Source: Rhodobacteraceae bacterium IMCC1335 | Lineage (GTDB): Bacteria > Pseudomonadota > Alphaproteobacteria > Rhodobacterales > Rhodobacteraceae | Direction: 5' to 3' | Assembly (NCBI GenBank): GCA_039640495.1 | Contig: CP046864.1 | Coordinates: 3,025,001 to 3,089,000, forward strand | Length of the DNA stretch: 64,000 bases | Shown here: positions 55,203 to 64,000 of the stretch, piece by piece | How positions within the stretch are numbered: position 1 is the stretch's first letter | Layout of the letters: each line of letters starts with the position of its first letter | Made by a program: the position numbers and the translations under genes | The notes under the pieces: model-generated | Told to the model about the DNA's origin: nothing | The model's input: the letters and a program-made list of their open reading frames with translations, nothing else | The model's database searches: none

Positions 55203-55766
55203 TCAGCTATTGAAGGGCATGTTGAAATGGCTCAACAGCGCCTTGGCTTCAGCGTCGGTATTTGCGGTGGTGGCAATGACAACGTCAAAACCCCAGTTTT
55301 CATCAACCTTGTCGAAATTAATCTCTGGGAAAACGATATGCTCTTTAATTCCCAGCGCATAATTGCCGCGGCCGTCAAAACTTTTTGCAGACACACCCCG
55401 AAAGTCGCGGATACGGGGCATCGCGATCGTGATTAACCGGTCAAGAAATTCATACATCCGCGCGCCGCGCAGCGTGACTTTCGCACCCATTGGCATTTCC
55501 TCGCGCACCCGGAAGCCCGCGATAGATTTTTTTGCCTTGGTGATAACCGCCTGCTGTCCAGCAATCGTCGACAGATCTGCTTGTGCAGATTTGGCCTTCT
55601 TACTGTCTTTAACCGCCGCCTTACCAGCGCCGATATTCAGAACAATTTTGTCAAGGCGTGGAATTTGCATATCGTTTTTATATGCAAATTCTTCTTTCAT
55701 CGCGGCGCGAATTTTTTCATCATACAATGCACGCAAACGGGGGGTGTAATCAGCAGTATCAAGCAT
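55203..55766 (-). CDS. rplE: Large ribosomal subunit protein uL5
   Basis: This 187-residue 5S-RNA-binding protein has [40 protein letters not shown] and [14 protein letters not shown]. It overlaps rplX by 8 nt. Confidence 0.97.
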   Translation of the reverse strand: MLDTADYTPRLRALYDEKIRAAMKEEFAYKNDMQIPRLDKIVLNIGAGKAAVKDSKKAKSAQADLSTIAGQQAVITKAKKSIAGFRVREEMPMGAKVTLRGARMYEFLDRLITIAMPRIRDFRGVSAKSFDGRGNYALGIKEHIVFPEINFDKVDENWGFDVVIATTANTDAEAKALLSHFNMPFNS

Positions 55767-56070
55767 CGATCACGTCTCCTGTTGTTTTGGCAAAGCGCAT
55801 TTTCTTACCATCTTCGATTTTGAAGCCAACGCGTGTTGCTTTGCCATTGGCATCGATCAAAGACAGATTAGACAGCGCAATCGGCATCGCTTTGGGCAAA
55901 CGTCCGCCCTGCGAGTTTTGCGTTTGCTTGGTGTGGCGGATCGAAATATTGATCCCCTCAACAATTGCCTTTGAGGCAGATGGGTCGACAGAAGCGATCG
56001 TGCCTTCCTTGCCCTTATCTTTGCCGGCAAGAACGATTACTTTGTCACCCTTACGAAGTTTCGCAGCCAT
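55759..56070 (-). CDS. rplX: Large ribosomal subunit protein uL24
   Basis: This 103-residue 50S assembly starter has a KOW motif ([19 protein letters not shown]). Start and stop codons of rplN and rplX share one base. Confidence 0.96.
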   Translation of the reverse strand: MAAKLRKGDKVIVLAGKDKGKEGTIASVDPSASKAIVEGINISIRHTKQTQNSQGGRLPKAMPIALSNLSLIDANGKATRVGFKIEDGKKMRFAKTTGDVIDA

Positions 56071-56438
56071 TACAGCACCTCCGGGGCAAGTGAGATAATT
56101 TTCATGAAGCTTTTGGCGCGCAATTCGCGAACCACTGGCCCAAAAATACGCGTACCAATCGGCTCGCCGCTATTGTTCAAAATCACGGCAGCATTGCTGT
56201 CAAATCGGATCGCGGTACCATCTTCACGGCGGACTTCTTTGGCGGTTCTAACGACAACGGCTTTACGCACATCGCCCTTTTTCACTCGACCGCGCGGGAT
56301 GGCTTCCTTCACCGAAACGACGATCACGTCGCCCACGGATGCGTATTTACGCTTGGAACCACCCAACACTTTGATGCACTGTACCCGGCGTGCGCCGGAG
56401 TTATCAGCTACATCCAGATTGGTTTGCATCTGGATCAT
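56070..56438 (-). CDS. rplN: Large ribosomal subunit protein uL14
   Basis: This 122-residue 50S protein starts [20 protein letters not shown] and carries [20 protein letters not shown]. There are 73 bp to rpsQ upstream. Confidence 0.97.
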   Translation of the reverse strand: MIQMQTNLDVADNSGARRVQCIKVLGGSKRKYASVGDVIVVSVKEAIPRGRVKKGDVRKAVVVRTAKEVRREDGTAIRFDSNAAVILNNSGEPIGTRIFGPVVRELRAKSFMKIISLAPEVL

Positions 56439-56511
56439 TCGGTTTCTCCCGACCTGTGGGGGGCTTTCACCTGTTCCCCAGGGTTTCGATTAAACTAAAA
56501 GGTCTTTCGGC

Positions 56512-56742
56512 TTACGCCTGCAGAACCTCCCAGCGTTTGGTTTTGGACTTTGGTGCACATTCGATAATCCGAACCGCATCGCCGACCTTAAAAGTATTAT
56601 TTTCATCATGCGCCCGGTATTTTTTTGATTTCCGGATCGTCTTTTGCAAAACTGGGTGCTTAAAACGACGCTCAACAGATACAGTAACCGTTTGTTGATT
56701 AGCGTCACTTGTCACAACGCCTTGTAAAATTCGTTTGGGCAT
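56512..56742 (-). CDS. rpsQ: Small ribosomal subunit protein uS17
   Basis: This 76-residue 30S protein has [20 protein letters not shown] and RTHDENN-type centre ([20 protein letters not shown]). It is 3 bp from rpmC. Confidence 0.96.
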   Translation of the reverse strand: MPKRILQGVVTSDANQQTVTVSVERRFKHPVLQKTIRKSKKYRAHDENNTFKVGDAVRIIECAPKSKTKRWEVLQA

Positions 56743-56745
56743 TGC

Positions 56746-56958
56746 TTAGGCTCCCTGCTCAGCGGCCGCATTGGCTGCTTTTTCGTTCAAGATCGTTTTC
56801 ACACGGGCCACATCGCGCTTAACTGAGCGCATACGGGCTGTATTTTCAATCTGCCCTGTGGCCTGCTGAAAGCGCAGGTTAAAGGCCTCTTTTTTCAGAC
56901 CTGCCAGCTCATCACGCAGCTGGTCCGGTGTTTTATTTCGAAGTTCATTGGCGTCCAT
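56746..56958 (-). CDS. rpmC: Large ribosomal subunit protein uL29
   Basis: This 70-residue helical 50S protein has [20 protein letters not shown] and [20 protein letters not shown]. About 100 bp separate it from rplP, slightly longer than usual. Confidence 0.96.
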   Translation of the reverse strand: MDANELRNKTPDQLRDELAGLKKEAFNLRFQQATGQIENTARMRSVKRDVARVKTILNEKAANAAAEQGA

Positions 56959-57058
56959 CGCCTTATTCCTTTTCTACATCACCAGAAGGCCCCATTGGGT
57001 TACCCTTGCTCTAGTGGACAAAATAACAGGCCCCCGCAAACACAGGGGCCAGCTAAAA

Positions 57059-57472
57059 TTACCAATCTTCGCGGATGACAACTCTTGTCTTAATAGGCAA
57101 TTTCATCGCCGCCAACCGAAGTGCTTCCCTTGCCACAGAATCATCGACCCCGTCAATCTCAAACATGATCCGGCCGGGCTTTACCTTGGCAGCCCAGAAA
57201 TCGACAGAACCTTTCCCCTTACCCATCCGAACTTCGGTTGGCTTTGAGGTCACAGGTGTGTCCGGAAAAATACGAATCCAAACGCGGCCCTGTCGTTTCA
57301 TGTGCCGTGTCATTGCACGACGCGCGGCTTCAATTTGGCGCGCAGTAATGCGCTCAGGCTGAGTGGCCTTCAAACCGTAGGTGCCAAAGTTAAGATCGGA
57401 TCCGCCCTTAGCTTCACCATGAATCCGCCCTTTATGCATTTTACGGAACTTTGTGCGTTTTGGTTGCAGCAT
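57059..57472 (-). CDS. rplP: Large ribosomal subunit protein uL16
   Basis: This 137-residue 50S protein starts [20 protein letters not shown] and includes [20 protein letters not shown]. It helps form the A site. It is 12 bp from rpsC. Confidence 0.97.
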   Translation of the reverse strand: MLQPKRTKFRKMHKGRIHGEAKGGSDLNFGTYGLKATQPERITARQIEAARRAMTRHMKRQGRVWIRIFPDTPVTSKPTEVRMGKGKGSVDFWAAKVKPGRIMFEIDGVDDSVAREALRLAAMKLPIKTRVVIREDW

Positions 57473-57484
57473 GGTCTACTCCCC

Positions 57485-58192
57485 CTAGCGCCGACCGCCG
57501 GCACCACGAGGTGCTGGACCGTCTTGAAGTTCTTGTGCTTTGCGATCGCGGGCTTGCGGATCATGCTCCATAATCTCGCCCTTAAAAATCCACACTTTGA
57601 TACCAATAATCCCGTAGGGTGTTGCGGCTTCAACATTCGCATAATCGATATCAGCGCGCAAAGTATGCAGTGGCACGCGGCCTTCGCGATACCATTCAGT
57701 CCGCGCGATTTCCGCCCCGCCCAAACGACCTGCGACGTTAACACGAATACCCAAAGCGCCCATCCGCATAGCGTTTTGCACTGCGCGCTTCATGGCGCGG
57801 CGGAAAGAAACCCGGCGCTCCAATTGCTGCGCAATACTTTCGCCAACCAATTGAGCATCAAGCTCAGGCTTGCGCACTTCGACGATGTTCAAATGCAACT
57901 CGGATGCCGTCATATCTTCCAGCTTCTTACGCAGCGTTTCGATATCAGCGCCTTTTTTGCCGATAATCACTCCAGGGCGCGCCGTATGAACGGTAACCCG
58001 GCATTTTTTATGAGGGCGCTCGATAATCACACGAGACACACCAGCCTGCGCGCAGTCTTTCTTGATAAATTCGCGCATGCGCAGATCTTCAAGCAACAAG
58101 TTCCCGTAATCTTTGGTATCCGCATACCAGCGGCTATCCCAAGTCCGGTTGACCTGCAGGCGCATACCAATTGGATTAATTTTCTGTCCCAT
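57485..58192 (-). CDS. rpsC: Small ribosomal subunit protein uS3
   Basis: This 235-residue 30S protein has [20 protein letters not shown], the KH domain [19 protein letters not shown] and [20 protein letters not shown]. Its start shares one base with the rplV stop. Confidence 0.97.
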   Translation of the reverse strand: MGQKINPIGMRLQVNRTWDSRWYADTKDYGNLLLEDLRMREFIKKDCAQAGVSRVIIERPHKKCRVTVHTARPGVIIGKKGADIETLRKKLEDMTASELHLNIVEVRKPELDAQLVGESIAQQLERRVSFRRAMKRAVQNAMRMGALGIRVNVAGRLGGAEIARTEWYREGRVPLHTLRADIDYANVEAATPYGIIGIKVWIFKGEIMEHDPQARDRKAQELQDGPAPRGAGGRR

Positions 58193-58572
58193 TAGGCTTG
58201 CTCCTCAACTTGACGCACTTTGATGGTGAGCTCTGAGAACGGCTTGATAATCCGTCCAAACCGGCCTCGCGCCCGTGGGCGACCACGTTTCAACGTGATA
58301 TTCTTACCAACATAGGCTTCAACGATCACCAATTCATCAACATCTAAATTGTGGTTATTTTCAGCATTGGCTATCGCTGATTGAAGGCATTTACGCACAT
58401 CAATCGCAATCCGTTTTTTGCTGAACGTCAAATCATTCAGAGCTTTGCCAACTTTTTGACCGCGGATCATTCCTGCAACCAAATTCAGCTTTTGCGGGGA
58501 AGTTCGAAGCATACGCAGTTTTGCCATAGCTTCATTCTCGGCCACGCGGCGGGGATTTTTATCTTGGCCCAT
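58192..58572 (-). CDS. rplV: Large ribosomal subunit protein uL22
   Basis: This 126-residue 50S protein lines the exit tunnel with its loop ([20 protein letters not shown]). [20 protein letters not shown] is the typical start after a short extension. Confidence 0.96.
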   Translation of the reverse strand: MGQDKNPRRVAENEAMAKLRMLRTSPQKLNLVAGMIRGQKVGKALNDLTFSKKRIAIDVRKCLQSAIANAENNHNLDVDELVIVEAYVGKNITLKRGRPRARGRFGRIIKPFSELTIKVRQVEEQA

Positions 58573-58575
58573 GGC

Positions 58576-58854
58576 TTACTTCCGTTTCGCTTTTTTATCG
58601 GCACCGTGACCGTAATAGGTCCGGGTTGGCGAATATTCGCCAAATTTTTGACCGATCATATCTTCAGATATCATCACGGGGATGTGCTTACGGCCATTAT
58701 AAACACCGAAAGTCAAACCCACGAATTGGGGCAAAATTGTTGAACGACGAGACCAGATCTTGATCACTTCGTTGCGTCCACTTGCGCGAGATGCCTCGGC
58801 TTTCTTAAGCACATAGGAATCAACGAAAGGACCTTTCCAAACAGAGCGAGACAT
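58576..58854 (-). CDS. rpsS: Small ribosomal subunit protein uS19
   Basis: This 92-residue 30S head protein starts [20 protein letters not shown] and has [20 protein letters not shown]. It is 3 bp from rplB and rplV on either side. Confidence 0.97.
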   Translation of the reverse strand: MSRSVWKGPFVDSYVLKKAEASRASGRNEVIKIWSRRSTILPQFVGLTFGVYNGRKHIPVMISEDMIGQKFGEYSPTRTYYGHGADKKAKRK

Positions 58855-58857
58855 TTT

Positions 58858-59700
58858 TTAACGCCCCTTCTTCTTGGCGTGGCGCGAGCGGATAATAAGC
58901 TTTTGCGACGCTTTGTTTTTATTACGTGTGCGTTTGCCCTTGGTAGGTTTACCCCAAGGTGTCACTGGATGACGCCCCCCTGAAGTACGCCCTTCACCAC
59001 CACCATGCGGGTGATCGATTGGGTTCATAACAACACCGCGAACAGAGGGACGTACGCCTTTATGGCGCATGCGGCCCGCTTTACCGAAATTTTGGTTGCT
59101 ATTATCGGGGTTTGATACAGCGCCAACGGTGGCCATACATTCTTGGCGCACCAAACGCAGCTCACCCGAGCTTAATCGGATTTGTGCATATCCACCGTCG
59201 CGGCCAACAAACTGCGCATATGTTCCAGCCGCCCGAGCGATTTGACCGCCTTTGCCAGCTTTCAATTCAATATTATGCACGATGGTACCGATCGGCATAC
59301 CCGAGAAGGGCATTGCATTGCCCGGCTTAATATCTGCCTTGGCAGCGGCAATCACCTGATCACCCACAGCGAGGCGCTGGGGCGCTAGGATATATGCCTG
59401 CTCACCATCGGTATATTTAACCAATGCAATAAAAGCAGTCCGGTTGGGATCATATTCGATCCGCTCAACCGTTGCCGCAACATCCAATTTGTTGCGGCGA
59501 AAATCTACGATGCGATAGAGACGCTTTGCGCCTCCGCCACGACGACGCGAGGTGATACGTCCGGTATTGTTCCGACCGCCCGATTTTGTCAAACCCTCAG
59601 TAAGGGATTTAACCGGACGTCCTTTCCAAAGCTCCGAACGGTCGATCAGCACCAGCCCGCGCTGGCCCGGCGTCGTCGGTTTATACGACTTTAGTGCCAT
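58858..59700 (-). CDS. rplB: Large ribosomal subunit protein uL2
   Basis: This 280-residue core 50S protein is near the peptidyl-transferase centre. [40 protein letters not shown] and [20 protein letters not shown] are diagnostic. A strong hairpin lies upstream. Confidence 0.97.
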   Translation of the reverse strand: MALKSYKPTTPGQRGLVLIDRSELWKGRPVKSLTEGLTKSGGRNNTGRITSRRRGGGAKRLYRIVDFRRNKLDVAATVERIEYDPNRTAFIALVKYTDGEQAYILAPQRLAVGDQVIAAAKADIKPGNAMPFSGMPIGTIVHNIELKAGKGGQIARAAGTYAQFVGRDGGYAQIRLSSGELRLVRQECMATVGAVSNPDNSNQNFGKAGRMRHKGVRPSVRGVVMNPIDHPHGGGEGRTSGGRHPVTPWGKPTKGKRTRNKNKASQKLIIRSRHAKKKGR

Positions 59701-59801
59701 GCTTTCTGTCTTCCGTTTGCTTAGCGGCAGAAACTCTGCCTATGGTGAAGCCCCCGAAGGTGGCCAAATTTGGATCAAAAGGATCCCGTTCTTAAAACGA
59801 C

Positions 59802-59828
59802 GCAGCCCCAAGCGAGGCTTGGAGCTGC
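59802..59828 (-). terminator. Strong hairpin between rplW and rplB
   Basis: On the minus strand GCAGCTCCAAGC-CTC-GCTTGGGGCTGC has a 12-bp stem with one wobble and a 3-nt loop, then GTCGTTTT. It lies mid-gap (147 bp) within what is usually one continuous operon, so it may attenuate. Confidence 0.55.
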
Positions 59829-59847
59829 TACGATTCGTTGCCTTCTA

Positions 59848-60144
59848 TCAAAGACCTGTGCTGACGTCGATAGTGTTTCCATCCTCTAACGTCACATAGG
59901 CTTTTTTGACATCTTTGCGCCGACCCGGGCTGCCCCGGAACCGCTTGGTCTTCCCTTTCGTGATCGTGGTATTTACCGCCTTCACCTTCACACCAAACAA
60001 GCTTTCAACAGCTTCTTTGATTTGCGGTTTATTTGATTCAATCGCCACTTCAAACACAACCGCGCCAGACTCTGACGCCATTGTTGCCTTTTCGGTCACA
60101 ATCGGCTTGCGGATCACGTCATATAATTCAGGTTTAACGCTCAT
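59848..60144 (-). CDS. rplW: Large ribosomal subunit protein uL23
   Basis: This 98-residue 50S protein, the dock for trigger factor and SRP, has [20 protein letters not shown] and [20 protein letters not shown]. It overlaps rplD by 4 nt. Confidence 0.96.
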   Translation of the reverse strand: MSVKPELYDVIRKPIVTEKATMASESGAVVFEVAIESNKPQIKEAVESLFGVKVKAVNTTITKGKTKRFRGSPGRRKDVKKAYVTLEDGNTIDVSTGL

Positions 60145-60758
60145 TTGAACCGGGCCTCCAAAGCTTCAACGCCCGCCTTAGTGATAACCAAAGTATCGCG
60201 CTTCAAAATATCATAAACATTCGCGCCAGCAGTCGGCAGAATATCCAAAGCTGTGATATTGCGCGCTGCGGAGGCAAACGCCTCATCAACGCTTGCACCG
60301 TCGATAATGAGGGCGCGTTTCCAGCCAAGGTTTTTTACCTGCTTGGCCAAAGCCGCCGTTTTACCGTCGGATGTGGCTGCATCCAAAATAACCAACGACC
60401 CGTCGCGTGCCTTTGCCGATAAAGCGTGTTTCAAGCCGAGTTGACGCACCTTTTTAGGCAGATCATGGCCATGACTACGCGGCGTTGGGCCTTTATAGAT
60501 CCCGCCTTTGCGAAAGATCGGAGCGTTGCGATCGCCATGACGCGCCCCACCCGTGCCTTTTTGGCGGTAGATCTTCTTGGTGGAATAGCTGGTCTCAGAC
60601 CGCGTTTTTACCTTATGCGTGCCCGCCTGCGCGTTGTTACGCTGCCAACGCACAACGCGGTGCAAAATATCAACGCGTGGCTCCAATCCGAAAATATCTT
60701 CGTCCAAATCAATGCTGCCGGCAGCGGCGCCATCCAGTTTAATCACGTGCAGTTTCAT
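60141..60758 (-). CDS. rplD: Large ribosomal subunit protein uL4
   Basis: This 205-residue 50S protein has the tunnel loop [20 protein letters not shown] and [20 protein letters not shown]. It overlaps rplC and rplW by 4 nt each. Confidence 0.97.
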   Translation of the reverse strand: MKLHVIKLDGAAAGSIDLDEDIFGLEPRVDILHRVVRWQRNNAQAGTHKVKTRSETSYSTKKIYRQKGTGGARHGDRNAPIFRKGGIYKGPTPRSHGHDLPKKVRQLGLKHALSAKARDGSLVILDAATSDGKTAALAKQVKNLGWKRALIIDGASVDEAFASAARNITALDILPTAGANVYDILKRDTLVITKAGVEALEARFK

Positions 60759-61477
60759 GCGTCACCTCCTTCGGTGGCAGGCGCTTCAGCCGCAGGCTGC
60801 TCGGCACTGCGCAAAGCTGCCGGAAACGGCACATCGCTTGGCAAAGGCTTCTTGACGGCATCCTTAACGGTGACCCAACCCCCTTTAGAACCGGGCACAG
60901 CGCCTTTGATCATGATCAATCCACGATCCGCGTCGGTTTTAACCACCTGCAAATTCTGAGTGGTCACTCTCGCAGCCCCCATATGGCCAGCCATTTTCTT
61001 ACCTTTGAACACTTTGCCTGGACCCTGACACTGCCCCGTAGAGCCGTGCGAACGGTGACTGATCGATACACCATGCGAGGCACGCAGTCCGCCAAAATTA
61101 TGCCGCTTCATCGCTCCGGCAAAGCCTTTACCGATCGATGTGCCAGACACATCGACATATTGACCCGCCGCATAGTGATCCGCAGTGATCTCCGCGCCCA
61201 CCTCGATTAAATTCTCAGGTGCAACGCGAAACTCTGCCACTTTTCGCTTGGGCTCAACTTTTGCCATGGCGAAATGTCCGCGCATCGCTTGCGATACGTT
61301 TTTGGCCTTGATTGATCCAGCACCCAATTGAACAGCTGTGTAGCCATTTGCTTCAGAGGTGCGTTGTGCAACAACCTGCAGATTATCCATTTGTAAAACG
61401 GTGACAGGGATCTGCTTGCCGTCTTCCATGAAAAGACGAGTCATACCCATCTTTTTTGCTATAATTCCAGAGCGCAT
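60755..61477 (-). CDS. rplC: Large ribosomal subunit protein uL3
   Basis: This 240-residue 50S protein starts at [20 protein letters not shown] with GGAGGG 8-13 nt before; an earlier in-frame Met is ignored. [19 protein letters not shown] and [20 protein letters not shown] are typical, including the Gln that is methylated in other bacteria. Confidence 0.97.
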   Translation of the reverse strand: MRSGIIAKKMGMTRLFMEDGKQIPVTVLQMDNLQVVAQRTSEANGYTAVQLGAGSIKAKNVSQAMRGHFAMAKVEPKRKVAEFRVAPENLIEVGAEITADHYAAGQYVDVSGTSIGKGFAGAMKRHNFGGLRASHGVSISHRSHGSTGQCQGPGKVFKGKKMAGHMGAARVTTQNLQVVKTDADRGLIMIKGAVPGSKGGWVTVKDAVKKPLPSDVPFPAALRSAEQPAAEAPATEGGDA

Positions 61478-61490
61478 CCGTTTGCCCTCC

Positions 61491-61799
61491 TTAAACCGAA
61501 ATCTGCACGTCAACGCCGGCAGCAAGATCGAGCTTCATCAAAGCATCGACGGTCTGAGGTGTTGGGTCAACGATATCCAAAAGCCGTTTATGAGTACGGA
61601 TTTCGAACTGATCGCGTGATTTCTTATTCACGTGAGGACCACGCAGAACGGTGAATTTTTCAATTTTATTCGGCAGCGGAATAGGACCACGAACAGATGC
61701 GCCAGTGCGCTTGGCCGTGTTCACGATTTCCTGCGTGCTTGCATCCAGAACACGAAAGTCAAACGCTTTCAACCGGATACGAATATTTTGGCTTTGCAT
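61491..61799 (-). CDS. rpsJ: Small ribosomal subunit protein uS10
   Basis: This 102-residue 30S protein and antitermination factor NusE has [20 protein letters not shown] and [20 protein letters not shown]. It is 13 bp from rplC and follows tufA. Confidence 0.97.
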   Translation of the reverse strand: MQSQNIRIRLKAFDFRVLDASTQEIVNTAKRTGASVRGPIPLPNKIEKFTVLRGPHVNKKSRDQFEIRTHKRLLDIVDPTPQTVDALMKLDLAAGVDVQISV

Positions 61800-61903
61800 A
61801 GTCTTAGCCTTTTTTCTCGGCGTTAGAGTTGAGAGGAAGAGGCCAGGTCATTCCACCCCCTTCATCGAACACATACGGCACTGCGTAAGTGCCAATTTTA
61901 AGT

Positions 61904-61931
61904 CAGGCCCGACGCAGTTCCGACGGGCCTG
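61904..61931 (-). terminator. Hairpin after tufA
   Basis: CAGGCCCG and CGGGCCTG pair over 8 bp, extended past one mismatch. A second small hairpin (GGCACT/AGTGCC) follows at 61877-61893. The following minus-strand tract ACTTAAAATT is only weakly T-rich. Confidence 0.5.
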
Positions 61932-61950
61932 TTACCAGCTCGAGTAACTC

Positions 61951-63126
61951 TTACTCGATAATTTTTGACACGACGCCTGAGCCGACGGTGCGGCCGCCTT
62001 CGCGGATCGCAAAGCGCAGCTTATCTTCCATCGCGATTGGCGCAATCAGTTCCACTTCGAACTTCAAGTTATCGCCCGGCATCACCATCTCTGTTCCCTC
62101 GGGTAGGTTCACCGTTCCGGTCACATCCGTCGTACGGAAATAAAACTGGGGGCGGTAATTGGCAAAAAACGGCGTATGACGGCCACCCTCTTCCTTGGTC
62201 AGAATATAGGCTTCAGCCTCAAACTTTGTATGCGGCTTCACAGAACCTGGCTTACACAGAACCTGACCCCGCTCAACGCCTTCACGATCAACACCGCGCA
62301 ACAAGGCGCCGATATTGTCACCCGCCTCACCGCGATCCAGCAGCTTGCGGAACATTTCAACACCCGTACAGGTGGTTTTGCCCGTGTCACGAATGCCAAC
62401 GATCTCAATCTCATCGCCCACATTGATCACACCGCGCTCAACCCGCCCGGTCACAACCGTACCACGGCCCGAGATTGAAAACACATCTTCGATCGGCATC
62501 AAGAACGGCTGATCAATCGCGCGATCCGGCTGCGGGATATAGCTGTCAACAGCGGCCATCAGCTCAGAAATCTTCTCTTCACCGATATTCGCATCGCGGC
62601 CCTCAAGCGCCGCCAAAGCAGAGCCGGCAACGATCGGAATATCATCACCTGGGTAATCATACGTGCTGAGAAGCTCGCGCACTTCCATCTCAACCAGCTC
62701 AAGAAGCTCTTCGTCATCCACCTGGTCAACTTTGTTCAGGAACACAACCATCGAAGGAATGCCAACCTGACGGCCAAGCAAAATATGCTCGCGCGTTTGC
62801 GGCATAGGGCCATCGGCCGCGTTCACAACCAAAATCGCGCCATCCATCTGCGCCGCACCCGTGATCATGTTTTTCACATAATCAGCATGGCCGGGGCAAT
62901 CCACATGCGCGTAATGACGGCTTTCGGTTTCATATTCAACATGCGCCGTCGAAATCGTGATCCCGCGGGCTTTCTCTTCCGGCGCAGCGTCAATCTGATC
63001 ATAATCCTGAAATTCGCCAAATTGCTTCGTAATCGCAGCCGTCAATGTCGTCTTACCATGGTCAACGTGACCAATCGTGCCGATGTTGCAATGCGGCTTA
63101 CTACGCTCAAACTTTTCCTTTGCCAT
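61951..63126 (-). CDS. tufA: Elongation factor Tu
   Basis: This 391-residue GTPase delivers aminoacyl-tRNA to the ribosome. G1 [16 protein letters not shown], effector [25 protein letters not shown] and [12 protein letters not shown] are present. The ATG is preceded by AGGAGGCC. Alphaproteobacteria often have a second tuf copy elsewhere. Confidence 0.97.
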   Translation of the reverse strand: MAKEKFERSKPHCNIGTIGHVDHGKTTLTAAITKQFGEFQDYDQIDAAPEEKARGITISTAHVEYETESRHYAHVDCPGHADYVKNMITGAAQMDGAILVVNAADGPMPQTREHILLGRQVGIPSMVVFLNKVDQVDDEELLELVEMEVRELLSTYDYPGDDIPIVAGSALAALEGRDANIGEEKISELMAAVDSYIPQPDRAIDQPFLMPIEDVFSISGRGTVVTGRVERGVINVGDEIEIVGIRDTGKTTCTGVEMFRKLLDRGEAGDNIGALLRGVDREGVERGQVLCKPGSVKPHTKFEAEAYILTKEEGGRHTPFFANYRPQFYFRTTDVTGTVNLPEGTEMVMPGDNLKFEVELIAPIAMEDKLRFAIREGGRTVGSGVVSKIIE

Positions 63127-63183
63127 GGTGGCCTCCTTTTTCGTTAGTTTACAAGACCGCTCTCGGCCCTAAAGTGTTGCTTT

Positions 63184-63206
63184 GGCATGGGCCCCAAGCC
63201 CATGCC
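63184..63206 (-). promoter_or_regulatory. Hairpin between fusA and tufA
   Basis: GGCATGGGC and GCCCATGCC form a perfect 9-bp stem with a 5-nt loop in the 85-bp gap. It has no T-run on the minus strand, so it may be a processing or attenuation element. Confidence 0.4.
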
Positions 63207-63211
63207 CGTTT

Positions 63212-64000
63212 TTAGGCAAATTTTGACTGAATTTCTTCAGAGATATTCTGTGGAACCGGGTCGTAATGATCAAACGTCATCGTAAATTGCGCTCGCCCAG
63301 AAGACATAGACCGCAAGTTATTAATGTAACCGAACATATTCGCCAAAGGTACGAAGGCCTCAATCGCGATCGCGTTGCCACGTGGCTCTTGACCTTGCAC
63401 CTGACCCCGTCGGGAGGTCAGATCGCCAATGATGTTGCCTGTATAATCCTCAGGCGTTACAACTTCGACCTTCATGATCGGCTCAAGAAGCTTCGCGCCG
63501 GCTTTTCTCATCCCTTCGCGCATACACATCCGCGCAGCGATTTCAAATGCCAAAACCGAGCTATCCACATCATGAAACTTACCATCCAGCAGTGACACTT
63601 TGAAATCAATCACCGGGAAGCCCGCCAAGGGCCCACTATCCATAACTGACTTTATGCCTTTTTCAACGCCGGGGATATATTCTTTTGGAACTGCACCACC
63701 AACAATCCTGCTTTCAAATGAGTACCCTTCGCCAGGCTCTGTTGGCGTGATCACCAATTTCACTTCACCAAACTGCCCAGACCCACCAGACTGTTTTTTG
63801 TGCGTATACGTGTGCTCAACCTCATGGCCAATCGTCTCGCGATAAGCCACTTGCGGCGCACCAATATTGGCTTCCACTTTGAACTCACGCTTTAAGCGAT
63901 CCACCAAAATATCCAAATGCAGTTCGCCCATGCCCTTCATGATGGTCTGGCCACTCTCAAGATCAGTTTCCACCCGGAACGAGGGATCTTCTGCCGCCAA
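63212..64000 (-). CDS. fusA: Elongation factor G, C-terminal part (cut by window end)
   Basis: The last 262 residues of EF-G are present, covering part of domain III, domain IV and domain [41 protein letters not shown] and [20 protein letters not shown] are diagnostic. The start lies beyond base 64000. It is followed by tufA in the usual str-operon order. Confidence 0.96.
   Translation of the reverse strand: MAAEDPSFRVETDLESGQTIMKGMGELHLDILVDRLKREFKVEANIGAPQVAYRETIGHEVEHTYTHKKQSGGSGQFGEVKLVITPTEPGEGYSFESRIVGGAVPKEYIPGVEKGIKSVMDSGPLAGFPVIDFKVSLLDGKFHDVDSSVLAFEIAARMCMREGMRKAGAKLLEPIMKVEVVTPEDYTGNIIGDLTSRRGQVQGQEPRGNAIAIEAFVPLANMFGYINNLRSMSSGRAQFTMTFDHYDPVPQNISEEIQSKFA

Noticed and set aside
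57302..58195. Plus-strand open frame of 297 codons
   Set aside because: It is antisense to rplP and rpsC and only reflects codon bias of those genes.

Overview
The window comes from the chromosome of an alphaproteobacterium, very probably a marine member of the Rhodobacteraceae (Roseobacter group). Signs of this are the gene order rpmH-rnpA-yidD-ttcA-yidC-MOSC-engB-argB, a four-gene aap amino-acid transporter, an ATP12-type F1 assembly chaperone, and a long S10-spc-alpha ribosomal cluster joined to adk, secY, rpoA and rplQ. The genus is inferred, not proven.

Positions 1 to about 27,500 are a mosaic of integrated elements anchored on a tRNA-Arg(ACG) gene (27485-27561). A 19-bp direct repeat made of the tRNA 3' end recurs at 2466-2484. 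Each copy is followed by a related tyrosine integrase (1016-2311 and 26027-27325) and then by the same unidentified 194-residue protein. The copy at 2466 has integrase arm-like repeats on both sides, as expected at the junction of two islands inserted in tandem. The roughly 25-kb island between the two repeats carries: (i) an organophosphate operon, namely a Ugp-type ABC transporter with a glycerophosphodiester phosphodiesterase and two endonuclease/exonuclease/phosphatase-fold enzymes; (ii) a phage-satellite-like module of primase-helicase, HNH nuclease, small proteins and a different integrase; (iii) the gapdh-arsJ pair that disposes of arsenate as 1-arseno-3-phosphoglycerate; (iv) a lone PstS; (v) a UshA-type 5'-nucleotidase; and (vi) small orphan genes, IS relics and broken metabolic genes. 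Taken together, the cargo looks like a package for life at low phosphate: phosphate is stripped from organic esters, captured, and the arsenate that enters with it is removed. Pho-box-like repeats lie before the transporter operon and before pstS.

From 27.6 to 46.9 kb the sequence is ordinary core chromosome. It holds a sensor kinase, the rpmH-rnpA-yidD-ttcA-yidC-MOSC-engB-argB block, an iron-sulfur protein, a SixA-type phosphatase, aapJQMP, an ATP12 chaperone, a HAD phosphatase, an RluA-family pseudouridine synthase, crcB, rarA and a DegP/Q protease.

From 47.0 to 64.0 kb the minus strand runs fusA (cut by the window end), tufA, rpsJ, rplCDWB, rpsS, rplV, rpsC, rplP, rpmC, rpsQ, rplNXE, rpsNH, rplFR, rpsE, rpmD, rplO, secY, adk, rpsM, rpsK, rpoA and rplQ. 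Hairpins that may act as terminators or attenuators divide this run, most clearly at a gap of about 500 bp between rpmD and rplO.
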